Part shown: positions 7,201 to 12,085 of the stretch, piece by piece | How the letters are laid out: every line of letters starts with the position of its first letter | How positions within the stretch are numbered: position 1 is the first letter of the stretch | Assembly (NCBI GenBank): GCA_017390225.1 | Contig: JAFPCL010000156.1 | Span: forward strand, 1-12,085 | Reading direction: 5' to 3' | DNA from: Clostridia bacterium | Lineage (GTDB): Bacteria > Bacillota > Clostridia > CAKSNL01 > HGM11501 | DNA length: 12,085 nt | The notes under the pieces: model-generated | The model's database searches: none | Seen by the model: only the letters and a program-made list of their open reading frames with translations | Told to the model about the DNA's origin: nothing | Translations under genes and position numbers: made by a program

Positions 7201-8700
7201 TATGCAGGCGGCGGCGCATGGATTGCCGCGGCAGAGCGCGCCGGAAAGACCGGCGGACAATTGCCGAAGCTCACGACCAAATCCGAACGCTTGAAAATCA
7301 ATAAAATGGTAGGCGACAGTGTTTGGCTTCACGAAGATGATTTTTATAAGGAAGAATATCCCATCTTGTCCGGCACGGTTGAGGCTTTGCAAAAGGGACA
7401 ATCTTATGCAAACTACACGATTGCCTATCCGATGGACTTTAAGGTTTTAGATACGGTACAAGTGGGAAATAAGAGATTTGTTCTGTATGATGGTGGTGTT
7501 CCGCATCCGATTGCACAAGCCTTCTGCGAAGCGCTGGGCGGCAATTTGGCAAGCATTAAAACCCAAAACGAGCTTTCCGCCATTCAAACGGCGATGCAGT
7601 CTCTTTCTAAAAACGGATATTTCATTTCCGAAGACAGTGCTTTGTCTTGGAATGTACAGAGCACGGTAGCGAAAAATGTGACATATCCGCTGATTAAGGC
7701 GGACGGCACGGCGGTGAAGACCTTCTATAATACGGAAAATATTCAAAACTATGGATTTATCTGCGAGCTTGAAGCAGAAGAAGTGCTCTTTGCTACGGAC
7801 TCCTATATTGAAGAAGGAGAGCTTTCCTTCACGGCGGCGTATCGTATTTCTTCTTCTCTCAAGGAAAGCGCAGATGCAACGGTCATTGCGGCATTGTATG
7901 ACAATGAAGGCAGATTGCAATCCATAAAGAGAGAGCCCGGCTTCCTTTCTTCCGGCGGTGTGCTGGCAGGAGAAATCACGGCAACCTTTGATGCCGATAC
8001 AAAAGAAATGCAACTGATGGTATTCGACAGCATATCGGGCCTCATGCCTTTGACGGAAGCCATTATTCCCACATTGTCCGATTACACCACAGAGCCACTT
8101 CCCGGTGCCGGAAGCTACACACTCAGAAATGTAGCGACCGGTGAATATCTCACCGTGTCTGCCTACGCAGATACGGAAGGATTGGCACTAACAACTTCTG
8201 CATGGGATCATGCCATGTTCCAAACCTTTAATGTCACAAAAATTGGTGGCGGCTATCGTTTCACGCCCTACAGCGCGTCTTTCGGTACGGGAAGATCGAT
8301 GAGCGGCACCCAAGGAACGCCGACACTAACGGCACAGGGAACGGAGTACGCGCTTTCCTGGGATAACGGATATATCCGCATCTGCGACAGCACAGGCGCT
8401 TATGCTTTGACTGATAACGGAAGCCTTGGCTTTGCGGCAAAGAGTGACAGTGACAATCAGCGCTGGATGATGAGCAAAGCGGAAACCCCTGTAACAAGAA
8501 ATGCAACCACCACAGGCGGCTTGTTTGTTCGCAGCGGTGCCGGCACAGAACACGGAACACTTGGTTCTTTTGCCTCCGGTGCAAGCGTTACAACCATGGG
8601 CGATCCTGCCAATACAAAATGGTATTGTGTATACGGTCCCACGACGGACGGTGTGTATGTATACGGCTTTTCAAGCGCAACATATCTTGCATTTAACTAA
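4258..8700 (+). CDS. Secreted mosaic protein: NlpC/P60-like cysteine peptidase, Ig-like domain, five C-type-lectin-like repeats, ricin trefoil, SH3b
   Basis: A 1480-residue exported protein. The ATG at 4258 follows AAGGAGG (4245-4251) by 6 nt and opens a signal peptide (MKRVFALFLVAMLMISLLVP, cleavage near VAA-Q). Domains: 36-215, short blade-like repeats (FWYSENGQIF, LYFIDADASVKKL) resembling DUF5050/YWTD-like propellers; 270-470, a cysteine peptidase with YHGLPYGQPY, nucleophile C357 in YSTDCSAFVSYAW and H409 in GVGHIILIT; a Cys cluster C480, C489, C492; 500-603, an Ig-like domain with GWVLHKAGV and EDVYEAYPNY; 611-1171, five C-type-lectin-like repeats; 1175-1275, a beta domain with ALYDNEGRL and LMVFDSISGLMPL; 1284-1408, a ricin-type trefoil with NQRW; 1412-1480, a bacterial SH3 domain (GGLFVRSGAGT). 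There is no LPXTG, SLH or C-terminal membrane anchor, so attachment would be non-covalent, perhaps through SH3b. NlpC/P60 enzymes usually cut peptidoglycan stem peptides. Here the lectin modules suggest glycan-directed targeting, but the substrate (own wall, other bacteria or host glycoprotein) is unknown. The gene is monocistronic. Confidence 0.95.
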   Translation: MKRVFALFLVAMLMISLLVPVAAQGMKIGTLGNETVNLVGNTTFLTGKDAFWYSENGQIFCDETKVAEGDATCLNLIGDVLYFIDADASVKKLENGEVSVLYSGEELSCFYASSMGKGWFLQNGVIFSIQLATGETSVCKALGENIKAFIPTEYGFVYSVGEWADYKVYLEENLLKTGVFSFYREGDYLVFSCDGEEDSQIAFADIVRGKESFEEVSLYGSDVDVRELLAAIDTTTDLVANDTAYGEVTEDAIYEAPMGASVRTLSAGQDAIVKRARQQHEIEWTCLVQRTGWSGTFYAGTTYHGLPYGQPYSSGTYVPHNVSFATFKAATQNAGSAFYTRYGSGASTRHPYYSTDCSAFVSYAWALQRITTAGYGTSGNSYASQHGLNVQNLQVGDAINSPSTAGVGHIILITNVYYSGGTVVGVETTEQTPPKTERRYYGSGAGAYGSLASLQNKMNNGPYYILRKYNRDSVTYTHDCATPIDGDFCSACNPSNFIYTQDLPAQNETISGENVDVEGWVLHKAGVTDIKVSFNDRDPVEVDIVTREDVYEAYPNYQATNQGYEGSFSAADFPLGANTYAIVALAGDGEEDTVGKRTFTISGTRKPVASMQVNGHVYELYDNGYSYKEAEKFASDNHGFLMTIESDAEAQIALELMKQGKKDGYWLGATKENDGYVWAKSNLAVEEVEGLNWADNAGNDSSVYAAQDGKLYTCDGDIGFGIGFIVERYDRHPAASVLYNGYVYSLYDEPLSQEDAKTITSSFHASLVPEDSTLSHLAEILVSQGKMQNYWLENGKTVDKNGVVAADASGINTGFITRVSANVSAANTATNGNSTYWRVDTVCSWFDAKIIAESLGGTLAIFNSVSEQETMKGLISGGACSEYWIGASDHFAEGRLIWLDGTDFTATHSNFSWHTGEPNDYQKNEDFMHVYRDLNAAMNDASIQNNTADIAKELTAGFIIEFSENPVPENVYVFKDMIYAQYAGGGAWIAAAERAGKTGGQLPKLTTKSERLKINKMVGDSVWLHEDDFYKEEYPILSGTVEALQKGQSYANYTIAYPMDFKVLDTVQVGNKRFVLYDGGVPHPIAQAFCEALGGNLASIKTQNELSAIQTAMQSLSKNGYFISEDSALSWNVQSTVAKNVTYPLIKADGTAVKTFYNTENIQNYGFICELEAEEVLFATDSYIEEGELSFTAAYRISSSLKESADATVIAALYDNEGRLQSIKREPGFLSSGGVLAGEITATFDADTKEMQLMVFDSISGLMPLTEAIIPTLSDYTTEPLPGAGSYTLRNVATGEYLTVSAYADTEGLALTTSAWDHAMFQTFNVTKIGGGYRFTPYSASFGTGRSMSGTQGTPTLTAQGTEYALSWDNGYIRICDSTGAYALTDNGSLGFAAKSDSDNQRWMMSKAETPVTRNATTTGGLFVRSGAGTEHGTLGSFASGASVTTMGDPANTKWYCVYGPTTDGVYVYGFSSATYLAFN
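6088..7770 (+). repeat. Five tandem C-type-lectin-like repeats within the mosaic protein (protein-level repeat)
   Basis: Five divergent units open with the pattern x-G-x-x-Y-x-LYD...A...GG-x-L. They are at 6088-6438 (NGHVYELYDN, then YWLGATKENDGYVW), 6460-6717 (NGYVYSLYDE, then NYWLENGK), 6751-7143 (STYWRVD, SLGGTLAIFNS, YWIGASDHFAEGRLIWLDG), 7162-7434 (KDMIYAQYAG, TGGQLPKL) and 7447-7770 (NKRFVLYDGG, LGGNLASI). The order and spacing of the LYD-like strand, first helix, GG-x-L and WLGA elements are those of C-type-lectin folds. Only unit 3 keeps the sugar-type calcium motif (WHTGEPND at 913-920, E925, then MND at 938-940 in place of WND). Units 2 and 4 are shortest and most degenerate. The unit boundaries are my estimate. 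Confidence 0.75.
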
Positions 8701-8710
8701 ATAACAAACA

Positions 8711-8750
8711 AGATGCCTCTGCAAGTGAAAGAAGACTTGCAGAGGCATCT
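8711..8750 (+). terminator. Rho-independent terminator of the mosaic protein gene
   Basis: Perfect 16-bp stem (AGATGCCTCTGCAAGT at 8711-8726 pairing with 8735-8750) with an 8-nt loop, followed by the T-rich run GTTTATGTTTT. It begins 10 nt after the stop codon. Confidence 0.93.
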
Positions 8751-8917
8751 GTTTATGTTTTCGTACAAAAAGTTACATAAGTCCAAAAGCGTGTGAATAT
8801 CCTATAGGGACATGCCCACATCTGTCCGAATCTCTTCGAAGCGAAAAGGCAATACAGACAAAAAATACGTATTGATGAAACAAAATAAGAATTTTTTCAC
8901 GGGATATGTTTTGCAAT

Positions 8918-8957
8918 AAAAAAGCAAAAAGCCATTTGGGTGGCTTCTTGCTTTTTT
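8918..8957 (-). terminator. Terminator of smpB (potentially bidirectional)
   Basis: A 17-nt arm (8918-8934) pairs with 8941-8957 around a 6-nt loop with one mismatch. Read on the minus strand, the GC core (GCAAGAAGCCA) is followed by a run of T, 8 nt past the smpB stop. The plus-strand copy also ends in six T, so it could back up the upstream terminator from the other side. The stretch between the two terminators (8751-8917) holds no ORF or RNA gene I can support. Confidence 0.85.
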
Positions 8958-8965
8958 GGTTATAT

Positions 8966-9436
8966 TTAGCTGTTTTGTTCTTTCATTCTGCGATCAATTT
9001 CGCGCATGGCGGATCGTTTGGCGTCTGTTTCTCTCTTGTCGTAGAGCTTTTTGCCCTTCGCCACGGCAAGCTCTAATTTCACGCGCTGTCCGGATAGATA
9101 AACGGAGAGAGGAACCAAGGTGAGCCCGTCTTTTTGCACAGCGGCGGCAAGCTTTCGGATTTCGCGCTTGTGCAGTAAAAGCCGCTTGGGGCGCGGGGGA
9201 TCGCGGTTGAAAATATTGCCCTGCTCGTATGGGCTGATATGCATTCCATGCACAATCACTTCGCCGTCTTTGATTACCGCAAAGCTTTCTTTTAAGTTGA
9301 CGCTACCTGCGCGGATGGATTTGACTTCTGTGCCGAAAAGCTCTATGCCACATTCATAGGTTTCCAAAATAAAATAGTCATGTCGTGCTTTTTTGTTTTG
9401 CGCCAGCATTTTATGTTCTTGTTTTTTCTTATCCAA
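8966..9436 (-). CDS. smpB: SsrA (tmRNA)-binding protein SmpB
   Basis: SmpB binds tmRNA and delivers it to stalled ribosomes for trans-translation in the cytoplasm. The 156 residues match the family length. Visible signatures: NKKARHDYFILETYECGI near the N-terminus, GTEVKSIRAGSVNLKESF, GNIFNRDPPRPKRLLLHKREI (about 73-93), KGKKLYDKRE (about 127-136) and a basic C-terminal tail (KRSAMREIDRRMKEQ) that enters the mRNA channel in known structures. The start is TTG at 9436, chosen because AAGGAGG (9445-9451) lies 8 nt upstream; the first internal ATG (codon 9) has no such site. It follows secG on the same strand with a hairpin between them and no clear promoter of its own. I see no tmRNA gene in the window, and the rnr gene often found between secG and smpB in Firmicutes is absent. 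Confidence 0.97.
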   Translation of the reverse strand: MDKKKQEHKMLAQNKKARHDYFILETYECGIELFGTEVKSIRAGSVNLKESFAVIKDGEVIVHGMHISPYEQGNIFNRDPPRPKRLLLHKREIRKLAAAVQKDGLTLVPLSVYLSGQRVKLELAVAKGKKLYDKRETDAKRSAMREIDRRMKEQNS

Positions 9437-9444
9437 AGAGAAGA

Positions 9445-9451
9445 CCTCCTT
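9445..9451 (-). promoter_or_regulatory. Ribosome binding site that supports the TTG start of smpB
   Basis: AAGGAGG on the minus strand, 8 nt before TTG at 9434-9436. It lies just downstream of the secG hairpin and outside its stem, so it stays accessible in either RNA form. Confidence 0.85.
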
Positions 9452-9466
9452 TTTTTGGGAAAAATA

Positions 9467-9495
9467 AGGGGTTGTAGAAAAGAGCTACAACCCCT
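9467..9495 (-). terminator. Intergenic terminator/attenuator between secG and smpB
   Basis: Perfect 11-bp stem (AGGGGTTGTAG at 9467-9477 pairing with 9485-9495) and a 7-nt loop. On the minus strand it is followed by TATTTTT, a moderate T-run. It begins 22 nt after the secG stop. No convincing promoter lies between it and smpB, so partial readthrough probably supplies smpB mRNA. Confidence 0.8.
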
Positions 9496-9517
9496 ATGAT
9501 TTGCGTTGAAAGAAAAA

Positions 9518-9928
9518 TTATTCAGCTTCGGCTTCGACTGCAACTTCAGCATCTTCAACAACTTCTGTAGCAGTTTCGCCCTCAACTTCGGCTTCTACAT
9601 CTTCAACAACTTCTGCTTCAGCTTCGACGGCAGTGTCTGCGGTTGCAACAGCAGCACTTTCAGCGGTTGCGGCTGCATCATTGTCGTTGGTGTCGAACTT
9701 GTCGCCCAAAAGAGACAGGCAGAAGCAAAGAATCACAAAGAGGATTGCAAGAACAACGGTAGCCTTGACCAGCATACCTGCCATGCTCTTGCCCTTTTGC
9801 TTACCGAAAAACGTATCCGCACCGCCGGAGATTGCGCCCAGACCGCGGGAATTACCTTCCTGCATCAGAACAACAACGATCAGAACAACGGCAATCAGCA
9901 ATAATAAAATTCCTAAAAACAATTCCAT
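9518..9928 (-). CDS. secG: Preprotein translocase subunit SecG with a long acidic C-terminal tail
   Basis: SecG is the small auxiliary subunit of the SecYEG channel in the cytoplasmic membrane. The start is ATG at 9928 with GGAGG 9 nt upstream; a longer frame to 10093 exists but would cross the promoter. The protein has 136 residues against roughly 70-80 for a typical SecG. Membrane segment 1 is about 4-22 (FLGILLLLIAVVLIVVVLM), the loop has the family pattern LMQEGNSRGLGAISGGADTF (21-40), and segment 2 is about 52-74. Residues 79-136 form an extra tail made almost only of Glu, Asp, Ala, Val and Thr: 21 of 58 are acidic and none is Lys or Arg. The two-segment topology known for SecG would place this tail outside the membrane. 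It contains a 16-codon duplication (EVVED occurs twice). Promoter and UP-like element lie directly upstream; smpB follows after a hairpin. Confidence 0.93.
   Translation of the reverse strand: MELFLGILLLLIAVVLIVVVLMQEGNSRGLGAISGGADTFFGKQKGKSMAGMLVKATVVLAILFVILCFCLSLLGDKFDTNDNDAAATAESAAVATADTAVEAEAEVVEDVEAEVEGETATEVVEDAEVAVEAEAE
9550..9615 (-). repeat. Short in-frame direct repeat in the secG tail
   Basis: The 18-base string CATCTTCAACAACTTCTG (plus strand) occurs at 9550-9567 and again at 9598-9615, a 48-bp (16-codon) period. Both copies encode the VVED region of the acidic tail, so the period keeps the frame. This suggests tail growth by tandem duplication. Confidence 0.8.
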
Positions 9929-9958
9929 AAATATGCACCTCCAAATCAGATGTATTGT

Positions 9959-10006
9959 ATTATAACATGGTTTTTTAAAAATTTCAATAGTTTTTTTGTT
10001 TTTTTT
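9959..10006 (-). promoter_or_regulatory. secG promoter with extended -10 and A-tract UP-like element
   Basis: On the minus strand -35 TTGAAA (9982-9987) and -10 TATAAT (9959-9964) are 17 nt apart, with TG one base before the -10 (extended -10). Directly upstream of the -35 is an almost pure A stretch (9988-10006), as in UP elements that contact the RNA polymerase alpha subunit. The predicted start near 9952 gives a leader of about 24 nt containing GGAGG. Confidence 0.85.
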
Positions 10007-10119
10007 GAAAAAACTTTTCAAAAGATGTAATAAGGGAAAAATGAATGGTTTTAAAGTTGTTGTATATTGTGATTTGCAAAGAAAAGGCGACAAATATTTC
10101 TGCCTATCATAAAAAAGAC

Positions 10120-10148
10120 TTGCTATTTTTATAAAGTGCTTATATAAT
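10120..10148 (+). promoter_or_regulatory. Promoter of the secreted glycosidase-like gene
   Basis: -35 TTGCTA (10120-10125, 4 of 6 matches) and -10 TATAAT (10143-10148) are 17 nt apart. The ATG at 10191 follows about 36 nt after the expected transcript start. Confidence 0.72.
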
Positions 10149-10190
10149 ATTGTTAATGGTATTTAACAAATCGGGAAAAGAGGTTTTTGC

Positions 10191-12085
10191 ATGCGTTTGA
10201 AGTGGCTTGCACTCTTTATCAGTATTCTTCTGTTGAATGTAACCGTTACGACTACGGTTTTGGCAAGAGATATCATGCCGGATACATGGGTCGGGGCGCT
10301 CAATCATGACGGTATGTTTTTGGAGATGCCCACCTATGATCAGGTTGGTGGCCCCAAAACGGACAAGACTGTCGGGATGTTTTTCTACATATGGCAATCT
10401 ACCCATACCGGCGGCAATCATGCACAGGATTTGTATCATATCGGTTTGGGGGAGATTGGTTATGGTGCCGTAAAATCCTATCACTGGTGGAGTGAACCTT
10501 ATTTCGGATACTATCACAACCAAGATCCGTTCATCATTCGAAAGCATGCACAAATGCTGACGGATGCAGGCGTTGATGTTATTATATTTGATCATACCAA
10601 TTCTTTTATATATGCCGACGTTGTTACGGCAATGCTCAACGAATATGCGGCAATGAAGGCAGAAGGGATGGATGTTCCCTACGTGACAGCTGTTTTTCAT
10701 ACCAAGCCCGGGAAAACGGCAACCAATCTATATAATGGCTTTTTTAATCCCGAGACCGTGGATCTTGAGCTGTATGCAAAGATGCAGGAAATTTGGTTTC
10801 AATGGGACGGAAAATATATGCTTTTGGCTGATATTTCCGCTATTGGCGAACAGCTCGGTGCAGCGTCGGATGCATACAAACTGTTCAGTGCCTTTGAAAC
10901 CAGAAGTTGCTGGACGACTTACGGCGAGAAACAGTGGGCATGGATATCAAAAGAATGGTCTTATGCTACCGCAAACGGTAAGGCAGAAGAAGTCGCTGTT
11001 GCAACGGCGGACACTTCCGTTACCGGCAAAGGGAAAAGCTCCACAAAAGATACCCGCTTGACCTCCGGCCACGATCCGCGCAAAGGAACATTCTTTAAGG
11101 CACAGTGGGAGCATGCGTTGTCTGTAAATCCCCGTTTCGTATTCGTTACACAGTGGAACGAGTTTATTGCCATGTATTCTGCGTCTGCGAATATGAATCC
11201 GGGGTTTGCCAACTATTTTGTAGATTGTTGGTCTTGGGAATATAATCGTGATATTGAACCTATGCGCGACGACCACGACAGAGGTTATGGTTACGGTGAT
11301 AACTACTATTACTATCTTACATATTACATCCGTCGCTATAAGGGTGTTCGCCAAATTCCTGCATCTTCAGCGGCAAAGACGATGGATGTGATGGGAAGTG
11401 CTTCTCAATGGGATGACGTTTCTCCGGAATTTTTAGATGATATCAACGATGAAGCCTATCGTAATTATTCGGCTTCTGTTGTTCGTGATATTCTTCGTGA
11501 GAATGATGAATATTATCATTACGATACGGCGGAGCAGAAGGCGTACTATACCAATTTCACAGGGGATAATGACATCGACACCGTAAAAGTCACGCGAGAC
11601 AGCGAGTTTGTATATTTTTATTTGAAATGTCGGGAGAATATATCGCCTGCTAAAAAGAGCCGCTGGATGAATGTTCTCATCAATCGTGACGGTGATTACA
11701 AAGACGGCTTTTACGGCTATGATTTCATGATTAACAGAAATGTTGATATAGACAGTATGCTCGGTAGTGTTGAAATTACCTCCGGCGGCTGGGATTGGAC
11801 GACAATTGGTTGGGTCGATCTGTATATAGAAGCCGATATTTTGCAGTTTGCTGTTCCCAGAGCATGGCTTGATTTGAAAAATGGCGGTTCGCAGACGATG
11901 GATATCAAAGTTTTCGATGGCATGCCCTATGACGAATCGGGCTTTGATCCCATTCAGTTTTTAGATATGGGGGACTGTGCGCCCAATGCGCGTTTTAATT
12001 ATCGCTATAAAGCCGACTATCCGGCACTTTCAAGCGAAACGGTTACCTATCACATGACGAGTGTTGATGTTGATCGTAATCCCGA
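10191..12085 (+). CDS. Secreted glycoside hydrolase-like protein (GH71/GH99-like barrel family, uncharacterised), 3' end outside the window
   Basis: An open frame from ATG 10191 (AAAGAGG site 7 nt upstream) runs 631 codons to the window end without a stop. Residues 1-25 are a signal peptide (MRLKWLALFISILLL, cleavage near VLA-R). The catalytic-type region (about 30-390) shows VGMFFYIWQ (61-69), HWWSEPYFGYY (98-108), a helix RKHAQMLTDAGVDVIIFDHT (117-136), FVFVTQWNEF (316-325) and YNRDIEPM (351-358) followed by DNYYYYLTYYIRRYKG. From memory these blocks occur together in a family of unstudied secreted proteins in Firmicutes and other phyla, and the W-N-E block recalls GH99/GH71-like (beta/alpha)8 barrels. 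Candidate catalytic acids are E102, D134, E324 and E356, but none can be assigned. Residues about 455-585 look like a CBM9/DOMON-like beta-sandwich (FVYFYLKC, INRDGD, GYDFMINR). The substrate is unknown; a carbohydrate role is inferred. Apart from the shared promoter region it has no visible link to the divergent secG. Confidence 0.85.
   Translation, partial: MRLKWLALFISILLLNVTVTTTVLARDIMPDTWVGALNHDGMFLEMPTYDQVGGPKTDKTVGMFFYIWQSTHTGGNHAQDLYHIGLGEIGYGAVKSYHWWSEPYFGYYHNQDPFIIRKHAQMLTDAGVDVIIFDHTNSFIYADVVTAMLNEYAAMKAEGMDVPYVTAVFHTKPGKTATNLYNGFFNPETVDLELYAKMQEIWFQWDGKYMLLADISAIGEQLGAASDAYKLFSAFETRSCWTTYGEKQWAWISKEWSYATANGKAEEVAVATADTSVTGKGKSSTKDTRLTSGHDPRKGTFFKAQWEHALSVNPRFVFVTQWNEFIAMYSASANMNPGFANYFVDCWSWEYNRDIEPMRDDHDRGYGYGDNYYYYLTYYIRRYKGVRQIPASSAAKTMDVMGSASQWDDVSPEFLDDINDEAYRNYSASVVRDILRENDEYYHYDTAEQKAYYTNFTGDNDIDTVKVTRDSEFVYFYLKCRENISPAKKSRWMNVLINRDGDYKDGFYGYDFMINRNVDIDSMLGSVEITSGGWDWTTIGWVDLYIEADILQFAVPRAWLDLKNGGSQTMDIKVFDGMPYDESGFDPIQFLDMGDCAPNARFNYRYKADYPALSSETVTYHMTSVDVDRNP

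Noticed and set aside
7447..8013. 188-codon open frame on the minus strand
   Set aside because: Antisense shadow of the fifth lectin repeat and following beta domain; no domain, promoter or ribosome binding site.
8751..8965. Possible tmRNA (ssrA) next to smpB
   Set aside because: The spacer is too short and lacks a tRNA-like TpsiC/CCA end or a recognisable tag reading frame.
9996..10024. Inverted repeat TTTTGAAAA/TTTTCAAAA as an operator or terminator
   Set aside because: Pure A/T-rich and without a GC stem; better explained as part of the A-tract region upstream of the secG promoter.
9929..10093. N-terminal extension of secG to 10093
   Set aside because: It would cover the promoter and A-tract, and the SecG family start plus GGAGG site are at 9928.
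10140..10700. 186-codon open frame on the minus strand
   Set aside because: Antisense to the signal peptide and barrel start of the secreted glycosidase-like gene, whose sense frame shows clear family motifs.
1..12085. CRISPR array, insertion sequence, phage or integrase genes
   Set aside because: No regularly spaced identical repeats, transposase or integrase motifs, or terminal inverted repeats were seen on either strand.

Overview
The window looks like a Gram-positive, Clostridia-type (Eubacteriales) chromosome, probably a gut or rumen commensal. The reasons are strong GGAGG-type ribosome binding sites, TTG starts, near-consensus sigma-A promoters, a secG-smpB pair, a clostridial BspA-like leucine-rich repeat protein, a clostridial-type rRNA uracil methyltransferase and several secreted glycan-related proteins. 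A species cannot be named from the sequence alone.

Layout. (1) Positions 1-4142 hold a leftward unit driven by a perfect TTGACA-N17-TATAAT promoter at 4114-4142. It contains a cytoplasmic GH13 alpha-glucan hydrolase, then the 23S rRNA uracil-C5 methyltransferase RlmD 16 nt downstream. Next comes an 86-residue ORF that matches the C-terminal tail often fused to such methyltransferases. Last is a secreted BspA-like leucine-rich repeat protein that runs off the left edge. By hand count GC falls from about 51% in the 3' end of rlmD to about 30% in the small ORF, exactly at the rlmD stop, so the two leftmost genes look like a later join. (2) Positions 4173-8750 hold one rightward gene for a 1480-residue secreted mosaic protein. 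In order it has a signal peptide, a propeller-like segment, an NlpC/P60-like cysteine peptidase, an Ig-like domain, five C-type-lectin-like repeats, another beta domain, a ricin-type trefoil and an SH3b domain. A 16-bp-stem terminator closes it. (3) Positions 8918-9987 hold leftward secG and smpB with their own promoter, an intergenic hairpin between them and a final terminator. SecG carries an unusual acidic tail. (4) From 10120 to the right edge is the 5' part of a rightward gene for a secreted glycosidase-like protein of an uncharacterised family.

How they fit. Housekeeping functions (rRNA modification, Sec translocation, trans-translation) alternate with extracellular proteins. The three secreted products would all leave through the Sec pathway to which SecG belongs. 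The GH13 enzyme is cytoplasmic and would process imported maltodextrins. No CRISPR array, tRNA, rRNA, insertion sequence or phage gene was seen. The most notable items are the peptidase/C-type-lectin/ricin/SH3b mosaic protein, the rlmD tail ORF split off by one in-frame stop at a composition break, and the acidic SecG tail.
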